Shown piece after piece: positions 5,945-11,938 of a stretch of DNA of 13,541 nt. The position numbers and the translations under genes are program-made. Within the stretch, counting starts at the first letter, position 1; each line of letters opens with the position of its first letter. The notes under the pieces were generated by a model. The model was not told the DNA's origin, ran no database searches, and was given only the letters and a program-made list of their open reading frames with translations. The stretch covers positions 1 to 13,541 of the forward strand of contig CANFOR010000052.1 in assembly GCA_947448675.1 (NCBI GenBank), written 5' to 3'. Origin of the DNA: Betaproteobacteria bacterium. Its GTDB lineage: Bacteria > Pseudomonadota > Gammaproteobacteria > Burkholderiales > Burkholderiaceae_C.

Positions 5945-7404
5945 TTGGCGGCCCAGAGAATCGCTAAAAACACGGCACCTACGGCCAAACTGGTTTTGTC
6001 TTTGATAGCAAATACCACCGGGTCGTCGTGCATTTGGCCGCGGTGCGTGAGCAGCCAGATGCGACTGATCCAAAATAAGAGCAAGGGGCAGAGCAACCAC
6101 AATAACTCGGGCTGACGGTATTGCACGCTGGTAGCTTTATCTTGCACATATAGAGCCATCACCAGCACTGAAATGTAGCCCGCAGCTGCACCAAGCGAGG
6201 CAATGATTTCCAAGTCACTGTGCATATAGCCCCGCCCCCGCACCGTGCCCTGCATTAATAGGTTGCGGGCTCCATGCAATTCACCATATCGCTTGACCAT
6301 GGCCAAGCTGAAAAAGATGAACATCGAAAAGGCCAGCAGCCAAAACGTAGGTGGCAATTCAAACGCAAAAGTGCCCGCCACAATCCGCTGGGTGTAGAGC
6401 AGGGCCAGTACCACCACGTCCACAATCGCCATTTGCTTCAAGCTGAGCGAGTACGTCAGGGTCAACCCGAAGTACAGCGCCAAGCAAAGGTTAAACAAAG
6501 GCGGCAAAAAGGCCAGTCCAATGCTGAAGGCCGCCAACAACAACAGCGGGCAAGCCAGCAAGCCGTGCAGTAAGGGCAGGGTGCCTGCAGCAAAAGGGCG
6601 CAGGCGCTTGCGCGGGTGTTGCCGGTCTTCGGCCAAATCCAGCAAGTCGTTGAGTACATACACGCTGGAGGCGCACAGACCAAATGCCACAAAGGCCAGC
6701 AAACCCAGCGCCAGCAAGTGCGGCACATTGAGCTGTCCACTGGCAAACAGTGGCACAAAAATCAGCAGGTTTTTCATCCACTGGTGCGGACGCAGGGCGC
6801 GCAACCAGGGCCGCCAGCCCGGGCCTGCGCTGCCAAAAGCCTGAACGTGGGCCATGGTGGCGGCTTTGGCCGCCACGCCGCGCTCGGGCCGCACCATCAG
6901 ACCTTGGCGGCTGGCGCTCCACACGGCCAGGTCGTCCATTGCATTACCCGCGTAGTCAAAGCCCTGGGGACGGTAGCGCTCTAGCAAAGCGTCTCGTTTG
7001 GCGGTGGACGACAGATTGCGCTGGCTGTTGGTGGCCAGCACGCTGTCAAACAACTGCAAATGCGCGGCCACAGCCTGGGCGTACTTTTCATGGCTGGCAG
7101 TGGCCAATACCAAGCTGCGGCCACGGGTTTTTTCGGCCTTTAAATGCACCAACAACTCTTGGTTGTAGGGCAGGCTGGCGGCATGCAAATCCACGCGCTC
7201 GGCCAAAGCGGTTTTCAGTGCGGCTTTGCCGCGCGCCAACCATGAGAACAAACGCCAAGTTTGCCAAGGGTGCTTGCGCACAAACTGCAGCGCCGACTCC
7301 AGCAGCAAATCGGTATGCACCAGGGTGCCGTCCAAATCGACGACCAAGGGCGTGCTGGCAGATCGGGTTGCAGGTGTGCTGGTCGTAGCAAGTGGGGAAA
7401 GCAT
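5941..7404 (-). CDS. HAD phosphatase-UbiA prenyltransferase fusion; polyprenyl-phosphate phosphoribosyltransferase-like
   Basis: 487 aa, first gene of the operon. The N-terminal ~190 residues form a HAD phosphatase domain with all motifs: DLDGT (23-27), LATAS (100-104), Lys136 and GNAMDD (153-158). From about residue 205 a polytopic UbiA domain follows. It has NDLLDLAEDRQHPRKRLRP (252-270), matching the NDxxDxxxDxxHPxKxxRP motif of the DPPR synthase Rv3806c, a second region D329...QRIVAG, and a C-terminal DDPVVFAIKD. Known UbiA relatives transfer 5-phosphoribose from PRPP to polyprenyl phosphate, and the product is then dephosphorylated. The HAD domain could supply the phosphatase. The ATG at 7404 has no visible Shine-Dalgarno sequence. 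The TGA overlaps the GTG of dprE1 by 4 bp. The use of PRPP is inferred. Confidence 0.87.
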   Translation of the reverse strand: MLSPLATTSTPATRSASTPLVVDLDGTLVHTDLLLESALQFVRKHPWQTWRLFSWLARGKAALKTALAERVDLHAASLPYNQELLVHLKAEKTRGRSLVLATASHEKYAQAVAAHLQLFDSVLATNSQRNLSSTAKRDALLERYRPQGFDYAGNAMDDLAVWSASRQGLMVRPERGVAAKAATMAHVQAFGSAGPGWRPWLRALRPHQWMKNLLIFVPLFASGQLNVPHLLALGLLAFVAFGLCASSVYVLNDLLDLAEDRQHPRKRLRPFAAGTLPLLHGLLACPLLLLAAFSIGLAFLPPLFNLCLALYFGLTLTYSLSLKQMAIVDVVVLALLYTQRIVAGTFAFELPPTFWLLAFSMFIFFSLAMVKRYGELHGARNLLMQGTVRGRGYMHSDLEIIASLGAAAGYISVLVMALYVQDKATSVQYRQPELLWLLCPLLLFWISRIWLLTHRGQMHDDPVVFAIKDKTSLAVGAVFLAILWAAK

Positions 7405-7410
7405 GCTTGC

Positions 7411-7416
7411 ATTTTA
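7411..7416 (-). promoter_or_regulatory. Possible -10 element for the minus-strand operon
   Basis: On the minus strand, TAAAAT lies about 7 bases before the ATG of the HAD-UbiA gene, so transcription could begin at or very near the start codon (leaderless). No good -35 hexamer is seen 16-18 bases upstream. The region between 7417 and 7521 offers no better pair on this strand. It is a weak prediction based on one hexamer. Confidence 0.25.
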
Positions 7417-7454
7417 GAAGCACAGCCAGCGCCCGCCGCATACGGCACAATTAC

Positions 7455-7479
7455 GCCATTCACAGCGCCATTCAATGGC
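7455..7479. promoter_or_regulatory. Candidate operator: palindrome GCCATTCAATGGC plus extra half-site
   Basis: In the 117-bp gap between the divergent HAD-UbiA gene and argB, bases 7467-7479 form a perfect inverted repeat (6-base arms, one central base). A third copy of the half-site GCCATT lies at 7455-7460, so the 9-base string CGCCATTCA occurs twice with a 12-base period (7454-7462, 7466-7474). This arrangement fits a binding site for a dimeric regulator acting on one or both genes. The regulator is not identifiable. Chance occurrence of a 13-base palindrome is not negligible. Confidence 0.35.
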
Positions 7480-7521
7480 TCTGCCGTGCGCATTTTTCTT
7501 GACCACTCAACTTAGCCCGCC

Positions 7522-8424
7522 ATGACCGAAACCCCTCCCAGCCTGGCCCATATCGCCGCCCGTGATAAAGCCGAAATCTTGGCCCAGGCGTTGCCCTACA
7601 TCCGCAAGTTCCACGGCAAAACCCTGGTCATTAAATATGGCGGAAATGCCATGACCGACCCGGCTTTGCAGGCCGACTTTGCCGAAGACGTGGTGCTTTT
7701 GAAGCTGGTAGGCATGAACCCGGTGGTAGTGCACGGCGGTGGCCCGCAGATTGAAACCGCGCTCAAACGCTTAGGCAAGAAGGGCGAATTTATTCAGGGC
7801 ATGCGCGTCACCGACGCCGAAACCATGGAAGTGGTGGAGTGGGTGTTGGCCGGTGAAGTGCAGCAAGACATCGTGGGTTTGATTAACCAAGCCGGTGGCA
7901 AAGCAGTGGGCCTCACTGGCCGCGACGGTGGCATGATCCGCGCGCAAAAACTCAAGATGGTCGACAACCAGGACCCGCACAAAGAATACGACGTAGGCCA
8001 AGTTGGCGACATCGTTTCCATCGACCCCAGCGTGGTCAAAGCCCTGCAAGACGACGCCTTTATTCCTGTCATCAGCCCGATTGGTTTTGGTGACCAAAAC
8101 GAGAGCTACAACATCAATGCCGACGTGGTGGCGGCCAAGCTGGCCATCGTTTTAAAAGCAGAAAAATTGGTCTTGCTCACCAACACCGCTGGCGTGCTTG
8201 ACCAAGCGGGCCAGTTGCTGACCGACCTGTCTGCCAAGCGCATTGACGAGCTGTTTGCCGACGGCACCATCAGCGGCGGCATGCTGCCCAAGATCAGCGG
8301 TGCGCTCGACGCAGCCAAGAGCGGCGTCCATGCGGTGCACATCATCGACGGCCGCGTGCCCCACGCCCTGCTGCTGGAGATTTTGACCGACCAAGCCTAC
8401 GGCACCATGATCCGCAGCCACTGA
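7522..8424 (+). CDS. argB: Acetylglutamate kinase
   Basis: Phosphorylates N-acetyl-L-glutamate with ATP in the second step of the acetylated arginine pathway (cytoplasm). The 300-aa product shows the amino-acid-kinase signatures KYGGNAM (38-44), HGGGPQ (71-76), VTGRDGG-like LTGRDGGMIRA (131-141), the NINAD segment (197-201) and GGMLPK (252-257). The C-terminal VHIIDGRVPHALLLEI follows. An N-terminal helical extension of about 25 residues before the first kinase strand, together with this C-terminal segment, is typical of the hexameric arginine-inhibited form, so feedback inhibition is likely. No strong Shine-Dalgarno sequence precedes the ATG. Its TGA overlaps the next gene's ATG by one base (TGATG). 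It is a housekeeping gene marking the edge of the polysaccharide region. Confidence 0.97.
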   Translation: MTETPPSLAHIAARDKAEILAQALPYIRKFHGKTLVIKYGGNAMTDPALQADFAEDVVLLKLVGMNPVVVHGGGPQIETALKRLGKKGEFIQGMRVTDAETMEVVEWVLAGEVQQDIVGLINQAGGKAVGLTGRDGGMIRAQKLKMVDNQDPHKEYDVGQVGDIVSIDPSVVKALQDDAFIPVISPIGFGDQNESYNINADVVAAKLAIVLKAEKLVLLTNTAGVLDQAGQLLTDLSAKRIDELFADGTISGGMLPKISGALDAAKSGVHAVHIIDGRVPHALLLEILTDQAYGTMIRSH

Positions 8425-10007
8425 TGACCTCGCGCTTACTCCGTTGGCTGTGCTTGGCCCTGGCCGCCGTGCTCTTGGTGCGCCTGCTCACCCTGGGTCT
8501 GTACCCGCTGATGGGCACCACCGAGCCGCGCTACGCCGAAATTTCCCGCAAGATGCTAGAGCTGGGCGATTGGGTCACCCCCTGGTACGACCACGGTGTG
8601 CCCTTTTGGGGCAAGCCGCCGCTGTCGTTTTGGGGCAGTGCATTCACCATGGCCCTGTTTGGCGTCAATGAATTTGCTGCTCGCCTGGGGCCGTACTTGG
8701 CCACGGTGGCCTGCTTGGCCCTGCTCTGGGCTTGGCCCAGCAGCGCAGCTGCGGACCCACACGCCCAAAGCGACTTGCAGCCCACCAGCCGCCCCGCGCT
8801 GCCGATAATGGCCGCCCTGGTATGTTTGACGAGTTTGGCGGGCTTTGTGTCAGCGGGCGCGGTGATGACCGACATGTTCATGGCCCTGGGCACCACCCTG
8901 TGCATGCTGGCCTTTTGGCGCAGCGTCAACCAGGCCTCGGGCCGCAGTCCGTGGCGCTGGTGGTTTTTTGTGGGCATTGCCCTGGGCCTGTTGGCCAAGG
9001 GCCCCGTGGCCACCGTGCTCACCGGCATTGCCTTGGTGCTGTGGTTCTTGGCCGCAGCCTGGCAAACGGGCCAATGGCGCGCGTTATGTTGGCAGGTGTG
9101 GCAGCGCCTGCCTTGGTGCTGGGGCACGCTCTTGGCCGCACTGTTGACCCTGCCTTGGTACCTGTTGGCCGAGCACCGCACGCCAGGTTTTTTAAACTAC
9201 TTCATTATTGGCGAACACATCCAGCGCTTCTTGGTCAAGGGCTGGACGGGCGATCTCTACGGCGCGGGTCACCCCGAGGCGCGTGGCACTATTTTGTGGT
9301 TTGCTTTTTTGGGTTGGCTGCCGTGGCCGGTTTTGGCCCTGTTCTGGGCAGGCCTGTTAGCCTGGGCGCGCAGGCAGGGTGCGGGGGCTAGGTTCGCACA
9401 AGTAGACGCAGAAGCGACAGCCGCCAAGGCCAACGCGCCTTCGCTGGTCGCATCGGCAACACTGGCAGCCCCATCGCGCAGCGAGCTGACCTACCTGTTG
9501 GCCTGGGTTGCTGCCCCGCTGCTGTTTTTTACCATTGCCAGCAATATCTTGCCCTCCTACATCTTGCCTGGCCTGCCCGCCTTTGGCTTGCTGATGGCTT
9601 ATATGGCCCTGCGCAGCCTGCAAACCGCCTTTAAACGGCTTTGGTTGGCCAGCATGGCATTCGGAGTGCTGCTCGTGCCTTTAACGGCTTGCGTGGGCCT
9701 GTACGTCTACCCCGGCTTCATGAACGACCGCTCGCAGCGCGATTTGCTCAGCCACTGGCAGCTGGGCACACCCCTGGTCTACCTGCAGGGGCGGCCGCTC
9801 TCGGCCGACTTTTATTCGCGCGGCCAAGCCGTACTGGCCGACAAGCCAGCCGACATCCAGGCCTTGCTCACAGGCAGTGGCCAGCAAAACGGCCAGCCCA
9901 TCAGCCTGGTGCTCGAGCGCCCGGTCTATGACGCCCTGCCGCCCGCAGACCGGGCCGCTTGGCACGCCGTGGCCGAGCATGCGGGCTACCTGCTGCTGCG
10001 CCGTTAG
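8424..10007 (+). CDS. ArnT/PMT-like (GT83/GT39-type) polytopic membrane glycosyltransferase
   Basis: 527 aa with around a dozen hydrophobic segments over the first ~430 residues and a soluble C-terminal tail of ~95 residues, the ArnT layout. The first loop has TTEPRYAEISRKMLELGDW (32-50) and PFWGKPPLSFW (60-70). Asp150 in VMTDMF and AKGP (191-194) follow. Such enzymes use polyprenyl-phosphate-linked sugars as donors in the periplasm to glycosylate lipid A, proteins or glycans. Compared with ArnT, the PDE Asp is replaced (Thr32/Thr33 region) and the YFEKP Glu is Gly63, while Lys64 is kept. It may therefore belong to a related subfamily rather than being a lipid A Ara4N transferase. It is translationally coupled to argB but lies beside the lipid-pentose operon. 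Donor and acceptor are unknown. Confidence 0.85.
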   Translation: MTSRLLRWLCLALAAVLLVRLLTLGLYPLMGTTEPRYAEISRKMLELGDWVTPWYDHGVPFWGKPPLSFWGSAFTMALFGVNEFAARLGPYLATVACLALLWAWPSSAAADPHAQSDLQPTSRPALPIMAALVCLTSLAGFVSAGAVMTDMFMALGTTLCMLAFWRSVNQASGRSPWRWWFFVGIALGLLAKGPVATVLTGIALVLWFLAAAWQTGQWRALCWQVWQRLPWCWGTLLAALLTLPWYLLAEHRTPGFLNYFIIGEHIQRFLVKGWTGDLYGAGHPEARGTILWFAFLGWLPWPVLALFWAGLLAWARRQGAGARFAQVDAEATAAKANAPSLVASATLAAPSRSELTYLLAWVAAPLLFFTIASNILPSYILPGLPAFGLLMAYMALRSLQTAFKRLWLASMAFGVLLVPLTACVGLYVYPGFMNDRSQRDLLSHWQLGTPLVYLQGRPLSADFYSRGQAVLADKPADIQALLTGSGQQNGQPISLVLERPVYDALPPADRAAWHAVAEHAGYLLLRR

Positions 10008-10078
10008 GTTCGCCATGGACTGCACGCTAGGTAGCATCCTCAGACCCAGCCGAAGCAAGCCTGTGCGAGAATCATTTC

Positions 10079-10744
10079 ATGAGTGACCACGCCTACCTGA
10101 CCGACCCCGCTTCTGCCGACGGCGCAGAGCTTGCCAGCAACACTGCGAACGAGGGCGCGGCACGCAAGCGCCCCAAGCCGGGCGAACGGCGGGTGCAAAT
10201 TTTGCAAACCCTGGCCAGCATGCTCGAAGCGCCCGGTGGCGAACGCATCACCACCGCAGCTCTGGCCGCGCGCCTAGAGGTAAGTGAGGCCGCGCTCTAC
10301 CGCCACTTTGCCAGCAAGGCGCAAATGTTCGAGGGCTTGATCGAATTCATCGAGCAGTCGGTGCTGGGCCTGATCAACCAAATCGCTGAGCGCGAACCGC
10401 AGGGCCATGTGCAGGCGGGCAAGATGCTCAGCATGCTCTTGCAGTTTGCCGAGAAGAACCCCGGCATGAGCCGCGTGATGGTCGGCGACGCCTTGGTGTT
10501 TGAAAACGAGCGCCTGCAAGTGCGCATGAACTTGTTTTTCGACAAAATTGAATCGGCCTTCAAACAGGCCCTGCGCAGCGCCGCCCACGTGGCAGGCTCC
10601 GCCACCCCCACGGTTGACGCCCAAGTGCAAGCCGCCGTGCTCAGCGCTTTTGCCCTGGGCCGCTTGCAGCGCTACACCCGTTCGGGCTTCAAGCGTTTGC
10701 CCACCGAGCACCTAGACGCCAGCCTGCATGTGCTACTAAATTAA
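10079..10744 (+). CDS. slmA: Nucleoid occlusion factor SlmA (TetR fold)
   Basis: SlmA binds specific chromosomal sites and blocks FtsZ ring assembly over unsegregated DNA. The 221-aa product aligns with E. coli SlmA through nearly all its length: RRVQILQTLASMLE, ERITTAALAARLEVSEAALY, RHFASKAQMFEGLIEFIE (TetR helix-turn-helix around residues 57-80), ERE..., AEKNPGMSRVMVGDALVFE and a C-terminal RYTRSGFKRLPTEHLDA. The first ~30 residues are a poorly conserved, acidic then basic extension not found in the 198-aa E. coli protein. The ATG at 10079 is 71 bp after the glycosyltransferase stop and lacks a strong ribosome site, so a slightly later start is possible, but no in-frame ATG appears before the conserved part. 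It is a generalist TetR fold, yet the match to SlmA is specific. Confidence 0.9.
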   Translation: MSDHAYLTDPASADGAELASNTANEGAARKRPKPGERRVQILQTLASMLEAPGGERITTAALAARLEVSEAALYRHFASKAQMFEGLIEFIEQSVLGLINQIAEREPQGHVQAGKMLSMLLQFAEKNPGMSRVMVGDALVFENERLQVRMNLFFDKIESAFKQALRSAAHVAGSATPTVDAQVQAAVLSAFALGRLQRYTRSGFKRLPTEHLDASLHVLLN

Positions 10745-10812
10745 TAGCTACCTACGCATATTTGGCGCGCGTTGCGGGCTGTTTTTCCTCGATTGCGCGT
10801 TATTTTTTTGGC
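10739..10812. repeat. Comamonad-type intergenic repeat remnant between convergent genes
   Basis: The gap after slmA begins with AATTAATAGCTACCTACGCA, which overlaps the slmA stop codon. It continues with a GC-rich stretch and ends in T-rich sequence. It resembles the short TAGCTGCTAGCGC-type repeats I recall scattered in Comamonadaceae genomes. It shares 11 of 14 bases (10745-10758) with a second stretch at 11841-11854. The identity as a repeat family is from memory and was not searched. Confidence 0.45.
10765..10809 (+). terminator. Possible terminator downstream of slmA
   Basis: A short CGCGC segment near 10766 can pair with GCGCG near 10795, and the second arm is followed by TTATTTTTTT on the plus strand. 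The stem is only about five base pairs with a loop of more than 20 bases, so it is a poor intrinsic terminator. The location between the slmA stop and the convergent dehydrogenase stop is right. Confidence 0.25.
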
Positions 10813-11886
10813 TTAATTCAACACAACACCCAAGCTGCTAGCTGCGGCTGCAATCTCTTGCCAAGTGGTGTCGTCAAGTTCAATGCCATTGCGTTCGCGG
10901 CGGGCGCGGGCCAGGCGTTCGGGCTCGCCCGCTATCAGCACACCGGCGTGCTCGGCGCCGGCTGGGCTGTCTTTGACCCAATCGACAAAGGCCAGGGCCT
11001 CGCTCTGAAAACTGTTTTGCGTGCCCAGCTTGGCCGGGTCGATGACGATGCTCAGCATGCTATTGAGCACAGCGCGGCTGTTGTCGCCGGGGCGGTGCCA
11101 GGTGCCGCCGCCGCTGAGTGCGCCGCCCAGTAGCTCGCAGGCCATGGCCAAGCCTGAGCCCTTGTGTTCGCCAAAGGGCATGAGCGCGCCAAACAGGCCT
11201 GCACCATCGGGCCCCGCGCCCTGCGCCACCACCACTACGCCGGGGTCGGTGGTGGGTTGGCCATGGGCGTCGATCAACAGGCCGGGCTCGACCTGCTGGC
11301 CCTTGTTGTGTGCCACACGCATCTTGCCCTGGGCCACGCGGCTGGTGGCAAAGTCGAGCACAAAGGGGGCCTTGCCGGGCAGGGGCACGCCAATGCAGAT
11401 CGGGTTGGTGCCAAAGCGCCCGTCGCCCCCGCCCCAGGGCGCAACGATGGGCCGTGACTGCACATTCACGAAGTGGATGCTGACCAAGCCCGCAGCAGCA
11501 GCCCGCTCGGCAAAGTGGCCAATGCGCCCCAGATGGTGGGCTTGCGCCAAGGCCATGATGCAACTGCCCTGTGATTGCGCGCGCGCAATCGCTATGTCGA
11601 TGGCTTGCACGCCTACCACTTGGCCATAGCCGCGCTGGCCGTGCAGGCTGAGCAAGCTGCCAGCGTCGAGCAACACTTGCGCCTTTGCATTGGGCGTGAG
11701 CCCGCCTTCTCGCACCGCGTCGACATAGCGCGGCAGCATGCCAATGCCATGCGAGTCGTGGCCGCTTAAATTGGCCATGACCAGGTTGTCGGCCACAATC
11801 TGCGCCTCTTCGGCGCTGCTACCGTTTGCTATAAAAATACTAGCTGCTAACGCACGCAGTTCTTGGGCTTTCAGGGTTTTTGGCAT
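10813..11886 (-). CDS. Ldh2/malate-lactate dehydrogenase-family NAD(P)-dependent oxidoreductase
   Basis: 357 aa, normal for the YlbC/ComC/malate dehydrogenase-2 family. This family oxidises or reduces 2-hydroxy acids (malate, lactate, ureidoglycolate, sulfolactate) or reduces cyclic imines. Conserved marks are GHDSHGIGMLPRY (42-54), HGQRGYGQ (82-89), HHLGRIGHF (117-125), APWGG with FGTNPICIGVP, LDFATS, and PFGEHKGSGLA. The ATG at 11886 gives MPKTLKAQELRALA, a normal family start. The frame is open to 12180, but that extension lies inside the dehydratase gene. No minus-strand Shine-Dalgarno sequence is seen. It sits 52 bp downstream of an altronate-dehydratase-like gene, so both probably serve one sugar-acid or hydroxy-acid catabolic route. 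The substrate cannot be fixed from sequence. Confidence 0.88.
   Translation of the reverse strand: MPKTLKAQELRALAASIFIANGSSAEEAQIVADNLVMANLSGHDSHGIGMLPRYVDAVREGGLTPNAKAQVLLDAGSLLSLHGQRGYGQVVGVQAIDIAIARAQSQGSCIMALAQAHHLGRIGHFAERAAAAGLVSIHFVNVQSRPIVAPWGGGDGRFGTNPICIGVPLPGKAPFVLDFATSRVAQGKMRVAHNKGQQVEPGLLIDAHGQPTTDPGVVVVAQGAGPDGAGLFGALMPFGEHKGSGLAMACELLGGALSGGGTWHRPGDNSRAVLNSMLSIVIDPAKLGTQNSFQSEALAFVDWVKDSPAGAEHAGVLIAGEPERLARARRERNGIELDDTTWQEIAAAASSLGVVLN
11828..11855. repeat. Repeat-like sequence inside the Ldh2-family gene
   Basis: GCTATAAAAATACTAGCTGC followed by TAACGCAC is unusually AT-rich for this GC-rich gene. It resembles the comamonad TAGCTGCTAGCGC repeat and shares 11 of 14 bases (11841-11854) with the stretch after slmA, in the same orientation. 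It encodes AL-AASIFIA (residues 12-20) in the N-terminal helix region and keeps the frame. Confidence 0.35.
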
Positions 11887-11938
11887 ATTTTCAAGGAGAT
11901 TTTTTTGGAAAAAAGCAGAGGCTGCGTCAGCGAACCGC

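Noticed and set aside
4622..6100. 492-codon version of the DprE1 homologue
   Set aside because: The extra 52 residues overlap the UbiA gene and are not DprE1-like. GTG 5944 overlaps the upstream stop and gives a family-like N-terminus.
6750..7388. Plus-strand open frame opposite the HAD domain
   Set aside because: Arg/Pro/Ala-rich shadow of a GC-rich gene with no start signal or recognisable domain.
7499..7504. TTGACC as a -35 box for argB
   Set aside because: It is only 17 bases from the argB ATG, leaving no room for a -10 element and transcription start before the codon.
8531..9391. Open frames 8531-9181 (-) and 8732-9391 (+) within the membrane glycosyltransferase gene
   Set aside because: They overlap a polytopic enzyme with conserved motifs and have no membrane or domain logic of their own.
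11021..11629. Plus-strand 202-codon open frame opposite the Ldh2-type gene
   Set aside because: Ser/Pro/Ala-rich shadow. The minus strand has the conserved dehydrogenase motifs throughout.
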